Positions 35,467-43,237 of a stretch of DNA of 64,000 nucleotides are shown here, one piece after another. The stretch is from positions 620,001-684,000 of the forward strand of contig NZ_JBKQGY010000003.1 of the NCBI RefSeq assembly GCF_050487225.1. The letters are read 5' to 3'. The notes below the pieces were generated by a model, which was not told the DNA's origin, did no database searches, and saw only the letters and a list, made by a program, of their open reading frames with translations. The translations under genes were made by a program, and so were the position numbers. Position 1 is the first letter of the stretch. Each line of letters starts with the position of its first letter. Source of the DNA: Paenalcaligenes sp050487225 (GTDB lineage Bacteria; Pseudomonadota; Gammaproteobacteria; Burkholderiales; Burkholderiaceae_B).

Positions 35467-36390
35467 ATGGCAACACGTAAGCCTAAAGGGCTGGGCAGAG
35501 GCCTGGATGCATTACTGGGTGAAGATGCAAATGTAATTGGTAGCCTGGGTAAAGAAGTCAGCACCGCACCAGGTTCTGAGCTGTACGTTAAAGAAATGAT
35601 CGCCGGTAAATACCAGCCTCGTACACGTATGGACGAAGGTGCTTTAAATGAACTGGCTGAATCCATTCGAACTCAAGGCATTATGCAACCCATTTTGGTT
35701 CGCCCTTTAAAAGGCAAACAAAAAGGGAAGTATGAAATTATTGCGGGGGAACGTCGTTTCCGTGCTGCCCAATTAGCTGGGTTGGATAAAGTCCCCGTAT
35801 TAATACGCGAAGTGGCAGATGAGAACGCTGCCATTATGGCGTTGATTGAAAATATACAGCGTGAAGATCTAAACCCGCTTGAAGAAGCCCATGGGGTGAA
35901 ACGTTTGCTGGAAGAGTTTGAAATGACTCATGAGCAAGCGGCTCAAGCAATTGGTAGATCCCGCTCTACCACCACCAACTTGCTGCGTTTACTTAATCTG
36001 GCTGAGCCTGTACAGATTATGCTGTTGGCCGGTGATATCGATATGGGGCATGCACGCAGTATTTTGGCTACCGATCCTGCCACCCAGATCATGTTGGCAA
36101 ATGAAGTGATCGCCAGACGCTTGTCGGTGCGTGAAACAGAAAAGCTAGTGGCTAAGACACTACGCGAGGCAGAAGAAAGTGATAAAGACGGTCGAGAGTC
36201 GTCTTCTGCCCAAAAAAATGGCGATATCCAACGCGTAGAGCGCGTGTTGTCTGAACACCTAGGCACTAAGGTTGTGCTTAAAGTGGGTGCGAAAAATAAA
36301 GGCCAATTACAAATTGCTTTCCATGATTGGGAACATTTGAATAGTTTGTTGGAAAAACAAGGTTTACAGCAAATTTTGGATCAAGCTTAA
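35467..36390 (+). CDS. parB: Chromosome-partitioning protein ParB
   Basis: A 307-residue parS-binding CTP-switch protein. The N-terminal CTPase region contains GERRFRAAQLAGLDKVPVLIRE and IENIQREDLNPLEEA, followed by the helix-turn-helix that reads parS (EQAAQAIGRSRSTTTNLLRLL) and a C-terminal dimerisation domain ending in LEKQGLQQILDQA. It loads at the four nearby parS sites. Last gene of its operon. Confidence 0.97.
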   Translation: MATRKPKGLGRGLDALLGEDANVIGSLGKEVSTAPGSELYVKEMIAGKYQPRTRMDEGALNELAESIRTQGIMQPILVRPLKGKQKGKYEIIAGERRFRAAQLAGLDKVPVLIREVADENAAIMALIENIQREDLNPLEEAHGVKRLLEEFEMTHEQAAQAIGRSRSTTTNLLRLLNLAEPVQIMLLAGDIDMGHARSILATDPATQIMLANEVIARRLSVRETEKLVAKTLREAEESDKDGRESSSAQKNGDIQRVERVLSEHLGTKVVLKVGAKNKGQLQIAFHDWEHLNSLLEKQGLQQILDQA

Positions 36391-36471
36391 CAACGAGATA
36401 AGGGTTATTACTGATAGGCAGAAAAGCGGCTAAGGATTGAAATTCGCACAATACTTTTTTGGAGTATCCGA

Positions 36472-37797
36472 ATGTTTAAATCCATTACTCGTTTTTCTGT
36501 AAGGCTGGTTGAGCGTTATTTACCAGATCCTTATATCTTCGTTGTAATTCTGACCTTAGTGGCAGGTGTTGCCGCCATGTGGAGTGAAAGTAAAACTCCC
36601 ATGGAGGTAATAGATATTTGGGGTAATGGCTTCTGGGGCTTGTTATCGTTCACCATGCAAATGCTATTGGTGTTGATGGCTGGCTACATGTTGGCAAGCA
36701 CCCCAGCAGTGAAAGCAATTTTGTCGGCTTTGGCTTCATTGCCTCGTAGCCCCGGCGCAGCAATTATTCTGGTCACCTTTGTTGCCCTGATTGCTGACTG
36801 GATCAACTGGGGTTTCGGTTTGGTGGTGAGTGCTTTGTTCGCCAAAGAAATCGCCAAAAAAGTACGCGTAGACTACCGCCTTCTGGTAGCGAGCGCGTAC
36901 TCGGGCTTTATTGTGTGGCATGGTGGTTTAGCGGGTTCAGTACCGCTAACTATCGCTACTGAAGGTCACTTCCAAGCGAGCAAAATTGGCATTATCGGTA
37001 CGGGCGAGACAATTTTCTCCACCTTCAATCTGCTGATTGTTTTGGCGTTGTTCATTGCGGTGCCGCTGGTTAACCGTTTGATGATGCCTTCTGAAGAAGA
37101 AAGCGTGTACATCTCGCCCGAGCTGTTAGAACAAGACGCAAAGGCTCAAGAAGATGCTGCCAACGCTGCTGACAACCGTCCTGCAGCCAGATTAGAAAAC
37201 AGCACTATCCTGGCAATGTTGATCGGTATTGCCGGCTTGGCATACTTGTTCAACTACTACGTGATCAAACAAGGTGGTTTGAACCTGAACGTGATTAACT
37301 TCACTTTCTTGTTCTTGGCTATTGTCTTGCACGGCAATGCTCGTAATTTGCTGAATTCTTTGAATGAGGCTGTGAAGGGTGGGGCGGGGATCATTATCCA
37401 ATTCCCGTTCTACGCGGGGATTATGGCCATTATGGTGGATTCCGGTTTGGCAAAAACCTTGTCCGATTGGTTTGTATCCTTTGCAACGGTAGACAGCTTG
37501 CCTTTCTGGACTTTCATGAGTGCCGGCTTGGTGAACATGTTTGTGCCATCAGGTGGTGGTCAGTGGGCCGTGCAGGCGCCTGTTGTGATTGCCAGCGCAC
37601 AAGCTCTGGGTGCAGATATGCCACGCGTAGCGATGGCTGTGGCATGGGGTGATGCATGGACTAACCTGTTGCAACCCTTCTGGGCATTGCCTGTATTGGC
37701 GATTGCAGGTTTGAAAGCGAAAGACATTATGGGTTTTTGCTTAATCCAGCTGTTTGTCACAGGCGTAATTATCTCTATCGGTCTAACTTACTTCTAA
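36472..37797 (+). CDS. Short-chain fatty acid transporter (AtoE family)
   Basis: A 441-residue inner-membrane transporter with about ten hydrophobic helices. Family features: VERYLPDPYIFVVILTLV near the start, LIADWINWGFGLVVSALFAKEIAK, YSGFIVWHGGLAGSVPL, and PSGGGQWAVQAPVVI towards the C-terminus. The group includes E. coli AtoE, thought to import short-chain fatty acids such as acetoacetate or butyrate. No ato catabolic genes are adjacent, so the substrate is open. A strong terminator follows. Confidence 0.85.
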   Translation: MFKSITRFSVRLVERYLPDPYIFVVILTLVAGVAAMWSESKTPMEVIDIWGNGFWGLLSFTMQMLLVLMAGYMLASTPAVKAILSALASLPRSPGAAIILVTFVALIADWINWGFGLVVSALFAKEIAKKVRVDYRLLVASAYSGFIVWHGGLAGSVPLTIATEGHFQASKIGIIGTGETIFSTFNLLIVLALFIAVPLVNRLMMPSEEESVYISPELLEQDAKAQEDAANAADNRPAARLENSTILAMLIGIAGLAYLFNYYVIKQGGLNLNVINFTFLFLAIVLHGNARNLLNSLNEAVKGGAGIIIQFPFYAGIMAIMVDSGLAKTLSDWFVSFATVDSLPFWTFMSAGLVNMFVPSGGGQWAVQAPVVIASAQALGADMPRVAMAVAWGDAWTNLLQPFWALPVLAIAGLKAKDIMGFCLIQLFVTGVIISIGLTYF

Positions 37798-37820
37798 GTA
37801 ATTTGTAGGCTTTTAGATAG

Positions 37821-37857
37821 ATGGCGGACATAAAATAAAAAATGTCCGCCATTTTTA
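37821..37857 (+). terminator. Rho-independent terminator after the AtoE-type gene
   Basis: Perfect stem ATGGCGGACAT (37821-37831) and ATGTCCGCCAT (37842-37852), followed by a T tract. Confidence 0.88.
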
Positions 37858-37935
37858 TTGACTTCGCTTTATAGACCATGCACAATAGCATGCTTCGTAT
37901 GTGGTAATAGCAAGTCACTTAGATTCGTCAGGTGC

Positions 37936-37964
37936 TTGACTTACATTATTAACATGTCCATAAT
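37936..37964 (+). promoter_or_regulatory. Probable promoter of the tRNA-tuf unit
   Basis: TTGACT (37936-37941), a 17-base spacer and CATAAT (37959-37964), about 19 bases before tRNA-Tyr. Confidence 0.65.
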
Positions 37965-37982
37965 ACGAAGTTCGCTTCAAAT

Positions 37983-38068
37983 GGTGGGATACCCAAGTGG
38001 CTAACGGGGGCAGACTGTAAATCTGTTGGCTTACGCCTACGTAGGTTCGAATCCTACTCCCACCACCA
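37983..38068 (+). tRNA. tRNA-Tyr (GTA)
   Basis: 86 bases with encoded CCA. Acceptor GGTGGGA pairs with TCCCACC. There is a long variable arm typical of class II tRNAs, anticodon GTA in ACTGTAAAT, and T loop TTCGAAT. First gene of the tRNA-tuf unit. Confidence 0.97.
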
Positions 38069-38119
38069 AATTTATATGCAAGAGCGACAGGCTTTTGTAT
38101 GGGTGTAGACGGATCACCT

Positions 38120-38193
38120 GCGGGTGTAGCTCAATGGTAGAGCAGAAGCCTTCCAAGCTTAAGACGAGGGTTCGATCCCCTTCACCCGCTCCA
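38120..38193 (+). tRNA. tRNA-Gly (TCC)
   Basis: 74 bases with encoded CCA. Acceptor GCGGGTG pairs with CACCCGC; anticodon TCC in CTTCCAA; T loop TTCGATC. Confidence 0.97.
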
Positions 38194-38220
38194 AGTTTAT
38201 CGATACTACGATAAAGAAGT

Positions 38221-38295
<75 letters not shown>

Positions 38296-38340
38296 CAATC
38301 ATCTCATTATTCTCTGCATTATTCCCTTCAGGAGTCTGCC

Positions 38341-39531
38341 ATGGCTAAAGGCAAGTTTGAACGGACTAAACCGCACGTCAACGTAGGTACAATTGGTCAC
38401 GTTGACCACGGTAAAACAACACTGACTGCAGCGATCTGCACGGTTTTGGCAAAAGCATTCGGCGGCGAAGCACGTGATTACGCGCAAATCGACGCAGCAC
38501 CTGAAGAGAAAGCTCGTGGTATTACCATCAGCACCTCTCACGTAGAATACGAAACACCTGCACGTCACTACGCACACGTAGACTGCCCAGGTCACGCTGA
38601 CTACGTTAAAAACATGATTACTGGTGCAGCGCAGATGGATGGCGCGATTCTGGTAGTGTCCGCTGCTGACGGCCCAATGCCTCAGACACGTGAACACATC
38701 TTGTTGAGCCGTCAGGTTGGTGTACCTTACATCATCGTGTTCCTGAACAAAGCCGACATGGTTGACGACGAAGAGTTGTTGGAACTGGTAGAAATGGAAG
38801 TTCGTGAGCTGTTGTCGAACTACGATTTCCCAGGCGACGACACACCAATCGTTAAAGGTTCCGCTAAGCTGGCACTGGAAGGCGACGAAGGCCCATTGGG
38901 TAGCCAAGCTGTATTGGCATTGGCTGAAGCTCTGGACAGCTACATCCCAACACCAGAACGTGCAGTTGACGGTGCATTCTTGATGCCTGTTGAAGACGTG
39001 TTCTCCATCTCCGGTCGCGGTACAGTGGTAACTGGCCGTATCGAGCGTGGTATCGTTAAAGTTGGTGAAGAGATCGAGATCGTTGGTATTCGCGAAACTG
39101 TAAAATCCACATGCACGGGCGTAGAGATGTTCCGTAAATTGTTGGATCAAGGTGAAGCGGGCGATAACGTTGGTGTATTGCTGCGTGGTACCAAACGTGA
39201 AGACGTTGAGCGTGGTCAAGTTTTGGCCAAACCAGGTTCCATCAAGCCACACACAGACTTCACAGCTGAAGTGTACATTCTGTCCAAAGAAGAAGGCGGT
39301 CGTCACACACCATTCTTCAAAGGCTACCGTCCTCAGTTCTACTTCCGTACAACTGACGTAACCGGTACTATCGAGCTGCCAGAAGACAAAGAAATGGTTC
39401 TGCCAGGCGATAACATTTCCATGACAGTGTCGCTGATTGCGCCTATCGCTATGGAAGAAGGTCTGCGTTTCGCGATTCGCGAAGGTGGCCGTACTGTTGG
39501 TGCTGGCGTTGTAGCCAAAATTATTAAATAA
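38341..39531 (+). CDS. tuf: Elongation factor Tu
   Basis: A 396-residue GTPase that delivers aminoacyl-tRNA to the ribosome. It starts MAKGKFERTKPHVNVGTIGH, with the G1 motif GHVDHGKTT, G3 DCPGHADY and G4 NKADM. An open frame extends 30 codons upstream through tRNA-Thr but the family start is clear, with AGGAG before it. A second tuf copy is expected elsewhere (str/S10 region) and cannot be checked here. Strong codon bias. Confidence 0.98.
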   Translation: MAKGKFERTKPHVNVGTIGHVDHGKTTLTAAICTVLAKAFGGEARDYAQIDAAPEEKARGITISTSHVEYETPARHYAHVDCPGHADYVKNMITGAAQMDGAILVVSAADGPMPQTREHILLSRQVGVPYIIVFLNKADMVDDEELLELVEMEVRELLSNYDFPGDDTPIVKGSAKLALEGDEGPLGSQAVLALAEALDSYIPTPERAVDGAFLMPVEDVFSISGRGTVVTGRIERGIVKVGEEIEIVGIRETVKSTCTGVEMFRKLLDQGEAGDNVGVLLRGTKREDVERGQVLAKPGSIKPHTDFTAEVYILSKEEGGRHTPFFKGYRPQFYFRTTDVTGTIELPEDKEMVLPGDNISMTVSLIAPIAMEEGLRFAIREGGRTVGAGVVAKIIK

Positions 39532-39544
39532 AGTAGTAGCCAAA

Positions 39545-39579
39545 AAGTGCAAAAGAGGGTATTATTCCTCTTTGCACTT
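39545..39579 (+). terminator. Hairpin between tuf and tRNA-Trp
   Basis: Arms AAGTGCAAAAGAGG and CCTCTTTGCACTT, lying directly after the tuf stop. Without a clear T tract it may be a weak terminator or an RNA-processing signal ahead of tRNA-Trp. Confidence 0.5.
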
Positions 39580-39617
39580 ATCGGTATGGGTTTCATGCAT
39601 ACCGGTTTTCAAGGTAT

Positions 39618-39693
39618 AGGGGTATAGCTCAATTGGCAGAGCGTCGGTCTCCAAAACCGAAGGTTGAGGGTTCGATTCCTTCTGCCCCTGCCA
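39618..39693 (+). tRNA. tRNA-Trp (CCA)
   Basis: 76 bases with encoded CCA. Acceptor AGGGGTA pairs with TGCCCCT (one mismatch or wobble); anticodon CCA in CTCCAAA; T loop TTCGATT. Its place between tuf and secE is conserved in proteobacteria. Confidence 0.97.
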
Positions 39694-39736
39694 CCCAGTC
39701 ACTCGTCACACTCTGGTGACGTCTAATCGTCGGATT

Positions 39737-40117
39737 ATGTCGAATACCAACGTAGAAACCGTAAATCGTGGCTCAGAACGTCTAAAACTGGGCCTTGCAG
39801 TGTTAGTGCTCGCTGCTGGCATAGTTGGTTACTCCTTGTTAGAGGGGCAATCCGCTTTTGTACGGGTTGGTGTCTTCGTGGGCGCCCTAATCGTGGCAGC
39901 CCTCATTGTGTTCCTCAGCGAAACCGGCAAACGACTGATTGGTTTTGCTCGCGATTCCTATCAAGAAGTCCGACGCGTACACTGGCCATCTCGTAAAGAA
40001 GCTACCCAAATGACAGGCATTGTGTTCCTGTTTGTGACGGTAATGGCTATTCTGCTCTGGTTGATTGATAAAGGCCTTGAGTGGGTAATCTATAGCCTGT
40101 TCTTAGGCTGGAAATAA
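39737..40117 (+). CDS. secE: Preprotein translocase subunit SecE
   Basis: A 126-residue essential subunit of the SecYEG channel, with three hydrophobic segments (about 18-35, 42-60, 94-118). The family signature FARDSYQEVRRVHWPSRKEA precedes the last helix. The ATG at 39737 is used; a GTG seven codons upstream is possible, and neither has a strong ribosome site. Followed nine bases later by nusG. Confidence 0.94.
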   Translation: MSNTNVETVNRGSERLKLGLAVLVLAAGIVGYSLLEGQSAFVRVGVFVGALIVAALIVFLSETGKRLIGFARDSYQEVRRVHWPSRKEATQMTGIVFLFVTVMAILLWLIDKGLEWVIYSLFLGWK

Positions 40118-40126
40118 AGGGCACAC

Positions 40127-40660
40127 ATGAGCAAACGTTGGTATGTAGTACACGTTTATTCCGGTATGGAAAAAAGTGTGCAGAAAGCGTTGAAAGAACG
40201 GATTGAGCGTGCCGAGCTTGAGCACGCTTTTGGCGATATTCTTATCCCATCCGAAGAAGTCGTAGAAGTAAAGAACGGCAAAAAAACAATTACTGAACGA
40301 CGTATTTTCCCTGGCTACGTGCTGGTGGAAATGGATCTCACCGATGAGACCTGGCACTTGGTGCGTAGCACCAACCGTGTAAGTGGTTTCTTGGGAGGTT
40401 CTGGTAACCGTCCTGCCCCAATTCCAGAACGTGAAGTGCGACAAATCATGTCGCAAATGGAAGAGGGCGGCGAGAAGCCACGTCCTAAAACGTTGTTTGA
40501 AGTGGGCGAAATGGTGCGTGTTAAAGAAGGCCCATTCGCTGATTTCAATGGCAACGTAGAAGAAGTGAACTACGAAAAAAGCAAGGTACGTGTTTCGGTT
40601 ACTATTTTTGGCCGTTCCACACCTGTAGAACTGGATTTTGACCAAGTCGATAAGACTTGA
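40127..40660 (+). CDS. nusG: Transcription termination/antitermination factor NusG
   Basis: A 177-residue RNA-polymerase-binding factor that couples to Rho and ribosomes. The N-terminal domain begins KRWYVVHVYSGMEKSVQKAL and contains RRIFPGYVLVEMDLTD. The C-terminal KOW domain has GEMVRVKEGPFADFNGNVEEV. Operon partner of secE. Confidence 0.97.
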   Translation: MSKRWYVVHVYSGMEKSVQKALKERIERAELEHAFGDILIPSEEVVEVKNGKKTITERRIFPGYVLVEMDLTDETWHLVRSTNRVSGFLGGSGNRPAPIPEREVRQIMSQMEEGGEKPRPKTLFEVGEMVRVKEGPFADFNGNVEEVNYEKSKVRVSVTIFGRSTPVELDFDQVDKT

Positions 40661-40720
40661 TTTTTAACCCCGGGGAGCTATTTCTTCTGAAGTAGCACTA
40701 TTACCCGCAAGGAGTACATC

Positions 40721-41152
40721 ATGGCGAAGAAAATCGTCGGGTTTATCAAGCTGCAAGTTCCAGCTGGTAAAGCAAACCCATCGCCACCAATTGGTCCAGC
40801 ACTGGGTCAACGTGGTCTGAACATTATGGAATTTTGTAAGGCATTTAATGCCCAGACTCAGCAAGTAGAGCCAGGTCTGCCAATTCCAGTTGTTATTACT
40901 GCTTACGCTGATAAAAGTTTCACTTTTATCATGAAAACTCCACCAGCAACTATTCTGATCAAGAAAGCTGCTGGTCTGAAAAGCGGTTCCGCTCGTCCTA
41001 ACGTAGACAAAGTTGCTACGCTGACACGCGCTCAAGCCGAAGAAATCGCCAAAACCAAAGAGCCAGATCTGACTGCTGCAGATATGGACGCTGCTGTACG
41101 TACCATTGCTGGTACTGCGCGCAGTATGGGCGTTATCGTGGAAGGGGTGTAA
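40721..41152 (+). CDS. rplK: 50S ribosomal protein L11
   Basis: A 143-residue component of the GTPase-associated centre. It begins MAKKIVGFIKLQVPAGKANP and contains SPPIGPALGQRGLNIMEFC. A ribosome site lies at AAGGAG. It precedes rplA by six bases, and L1 is expected to control both at the translational level. Confidence 0.98.
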   Translation: MAKKIVGFIKLQVPAGKANPSPPIGPALGQRGLNIMEFCKAFNAQTQQVEPGLPIPVVITAYADKSFTFIMKTPPATILIKKAAGLKSGSARPNVDKVATLTRAQAEEIAKTKEPDLTAADMDAAVRTIAGTARSMGVIVEGV

Positions 41153-41158
41153 TCAGTC

Positions 41159-41854
41159 ATGGCTAAATTGAGCAAACGCGCAGCAGCTATCGCTGCCAAA
41201 ATCGATCGCAACAAACTGTACCCTGTTTCCGACGCACTGGCTTTGATCAAAGAAACGGCAACTGCCAAATTTGACGAATCCGTTGACGTTGCTGTTCAGC
41301 TGGGTATTGACCCTCGTAAATCCGACCAATTGGTTCGTGGCTCCGTAGTTCTGCCAGCCGGTACAGGTAAAAGCGTGCGTGTAGCCGTTTTTGCACAAGG
41401 CGAGAAAGCTGAAGAAGCTCGTGCAGCTGGTGCTGAGATCGTTGGTATGGAAGATTTGGCTGAGCAAATTAAAGCAGGCCAAATGGATTTCGACGTAGTG
41501 ATTGCCTCCCCTGACACAATGCGTGTTGTGGGTACGCTAGGTCAAGTATTGGGCCCACGTGGTCTGATGCCTAACCCACGTGTTGGTACAGTAACTCCTG
41601 ACGTAGCTACAGCAGTGAAAAACGCTAAAGCTGGTCAGATTCAATACCGTACAGACAAAGCAGGTATTATCCACGCAACAATTGGCCGTGCTTCTTTTGA
41701 TACAGCTAAGTTGCAGGAAAACCTGGTAGCTTTGGTTGACGCGCTGAACAAAGCTCGTCCAGCTGCAGCTAAAGGTGTGTACATGCGTAAAGTAGCCGTA
41801 TCGTCCACAATGGGCGGCGGTGCTCGTGTAGATATCGCTACTCTGCAAGCTTAA
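41159..41854 (+). CDS. rplA: 50S ribosomal protein L1
   Basis: A 231-residue L1-stalk protein and translational repressor of its own operon. Signatures: DPRKSDQLVRGSVVLPAGTG, GPRGLMPNPRVGTVT and YRTDKAGIIHATIGR. Confidence 0.98.
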   Translation: MAKLSKRAAAIAAKIDRNKLYPVSDALALIKETATAKFDESVDVAVQLGIDPRKSDQLVRGSVVLPAGTGKSVRVAVFAQGEKAEEARAAGAEIVGMEDLAEQIKAGQMDFDVVIASPDTMRVVGTLGQVLGPRGLMPNPRVGTVTPDVATAVKNAKAGQIQYRTDKAGIIHATIGRASFDTAKLQENLVALVDALNKARPAAAKGVYMRKVAVSSTMGGGARVDIATLQA

Positions 41855-41914
41855 TCGCTAGCAGAAAAGCAAAACAGAACTTTGGGCGTAGCTGGCTGAT
41901 ATAGCAGCTACTGC

Positions 41915-42090
41915 TGTCAAAGACCGTTGGAGGCTTTGTACAACACAGTTGTGCAACCTTAATCGGGATTATCCCATCCAACGTAGACGGCGCCCGCGGA
42001 AGATTTTCTACTTCAGAAACTCGACCAGGTGCGCCGCATTCGGTTGATGTCCCGGAGAAGTCCGGACATCTTTATAGGAGTGTTCAAACC
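41915..42090 (+). promoter_or_regulatory. Probable L10 leader (rplJL autoregulatory RNA)
   Basis: The 236-base rplA-rplJ spacer folds strongly. AGACCGTTGG (41921-41930) can pair with the later CCAACG (41978-41983) followed by TAGACGG, the kind of stem with an internal bulge seen in L10 leaders. TTGTACAAC/GTTGTGCAA forms an internal hairpin. GATGTCC (42046-42052) pairs with GGACATC (42064-42070) just before the ribosome site AGGAG. This fits binding of L10-(L12)4 for feedback control. Confidence 0.65.
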
Positions 42091-42615
42091 GTGAGTCTCA
42101 ATCGTGAAGAGAAAGCGGTAGTTATCGAAGATGTCGCTGCTCAAGTAGCACAGGCACAATCGATCATTATCGCTGAGTATCGTGGTCTGGACGTCGCTTC
42201 CGTTACCGTATTGCGCAAAAAAGCGCGTGAGTCGGGCGTGTATCTGCGTGTTTTGAAAAACACGTTAGTTCGCCGTGCATTGGTAGACACATCTTTCGAA
42301 GATATGTCTAGCCAACTGGTAGGTCCTCTGATGTACGCCATCAGTGCTGATCCAGTTGCAGCGGCAAAAGTCATGTCAGATTTCGCTAAAACTAACGACG
42401 CGTTGGTCATCAAAGGCGGTGCTATGCCTAATAGCCTGCTGGATGTTAACGGCGTTAAAGCATTGGCAACAATGCCTTCTCGCGAAGAGTTGTTGGCGAA
42501 ACTGCTTGGCACGATGCAAGCACCTGTCACGCAATTTGTGCGTACGCTTAACGAAGTTCCAACTAAGTTCGCACGTGCCCTGGCGGCCGTACGCGATCAG
42601 AAAGAAGCTGCATAA
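42091..42615 (+). CDS. rplJ: 50S ribosomal protein L10
   Basis: A 174-residue stalk base protein that anchors L7/L12 dimers. The start is GTG (42091) with AGGAG upstream; it begins MSLNREEKAVVIEDVAAQVA and contains IIAEYRGLDVASVTVLRKKARE. First gene after the L10 leader. Confidence 0.98.
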   Translation: MSLNREEKAVVIEDVAAQVAQAQSIIIAEYRGLDVASVTVLRKKARESGVYLRVLKNTLVRRALVDTSFEDMSSQLVGPLMYAISADPVAAAKVMSDFAKTNDALVIKGGAMPNSLLDVNGVKALATMPSREELLAKLLGTMQAPVTQFVRTLNEVPTKFARALAAVRDQKEAA

Positions 42616-42697
42616 TTGCGCTACTTTCCTTAGGGAATTTTGTTGTATCGGACGATACCCAAACCTGGCATTTATATCTAATATCTGGAGTTGAAAC

Positions 42698-43072
42698 ATG
42701 GCTACTAAAGCTGAAATCCTCGATGCAGTTGCAAACATGACTGTTCTCGAGTTGTCCGAACTGATCAAGGACATGGAAGAGAAATTTGGTGTATCCGCTG
42801 CTGCTGCTGCTGTTGCAGTTGCTGCTCCTGCTGCTGCAGGTGGCGAAGCTGCTGCTGAACAAACAGAGTTCACAGTACACCTGAAAGAAGTTGGCGCAAA
42901 CAAAGTTAGCGTTATTAAAGTTGTGCGTGAATTGACTGGCTTGGGCTTGAAAGAAGCTAAAGACCTGGTTGACGGCGCTCCTAAAGACGTTAAAGAAGGT
43001 CTGTCCAAAGCTGACGCTGAAGACGCCAAGAAAAAGCTTGAAGAAGCTGGTGCTGCAGTCGAACTTAAGTAA
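42698..43072 (+). CDS. rplL: 50S ribosomal protein L7/L12
   Basis: A 124-residue stalk protein that recruits translational GTPases. The N-terminal dimerisation region ends at an Ala-rich hinge (about 36-56). The C-terminal domain contains KISVIKVVRELTGLGLKEAK-like sequence (here KVSVIKVVRELTGLGLKEAK) and KKKLEEAGAAVELK at the end. Confidence 0.98.
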   Translation: MATKAEILDAVANMTVLELSELIKDMEEKFGVSAAAAAVAVAAPAAAGGEAAAEQTEFTVHLKEVGANKVSVIKVVRELTGLGLKEAKDLVDGAPKDVKEGLSKADAEDAKKKLEEAGAAVELK

Positions 43073-43085
43073 GACTTTAGTACAT

Positions 43086-43120
43086 GCCCGGGAAGTGTCT
43101 TTTTGCCTTCCCGGGCTTTC
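43086..43120 (+). terminator. Attenuator between rplL and rpoB
   Basis: Perfect stem GCCCGGGAAG (43086-43095) and CTTCCCGGGC (43107-43116), followed by only TTTC. It would be a partial terminator that sets the ratio of ribosomal protein to RNA polymerase transcripts, as known for rplL-rpoB in E. coli. Confidence 0.7.
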
Positions 43121-43124
43121 GCGT

Positions 43125-43183
43125 CTCTAGAAAACCTGTGATTTTAGTAAGCTTATTTATTACTTGAGTCAGGTTCTCTAGAG
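43125..43183 (+). other. Long hairpin before rpoB, possible RNase III site
   Basis: Arms CTCTAGAAAACCTG (43125-43138) and CAGGTTCTCTAGAG (43170-43183) match at 13 of 14 positions, with an inner AGTAA/TTACT stem. An RNase III-cleaved hairpin sits at this place in E. coli; the role here is inferred. Confidence 0.5.
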
Positions 43184-43237
43184 TCGTAAACCAGGGTCGT
43201 GGTTGACGGCCCGTGTAACCCTTGAGTCGGAGTGCTC

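Noticed and set aside
38299..39552. A 417-codon minus-strand open frame opposite tuf
   Set aside because: It is antisense to a highly biased ribosome-era gene; composition is Thr/Phe/Cys/His-rich without any domain, and it has no ribosome site.
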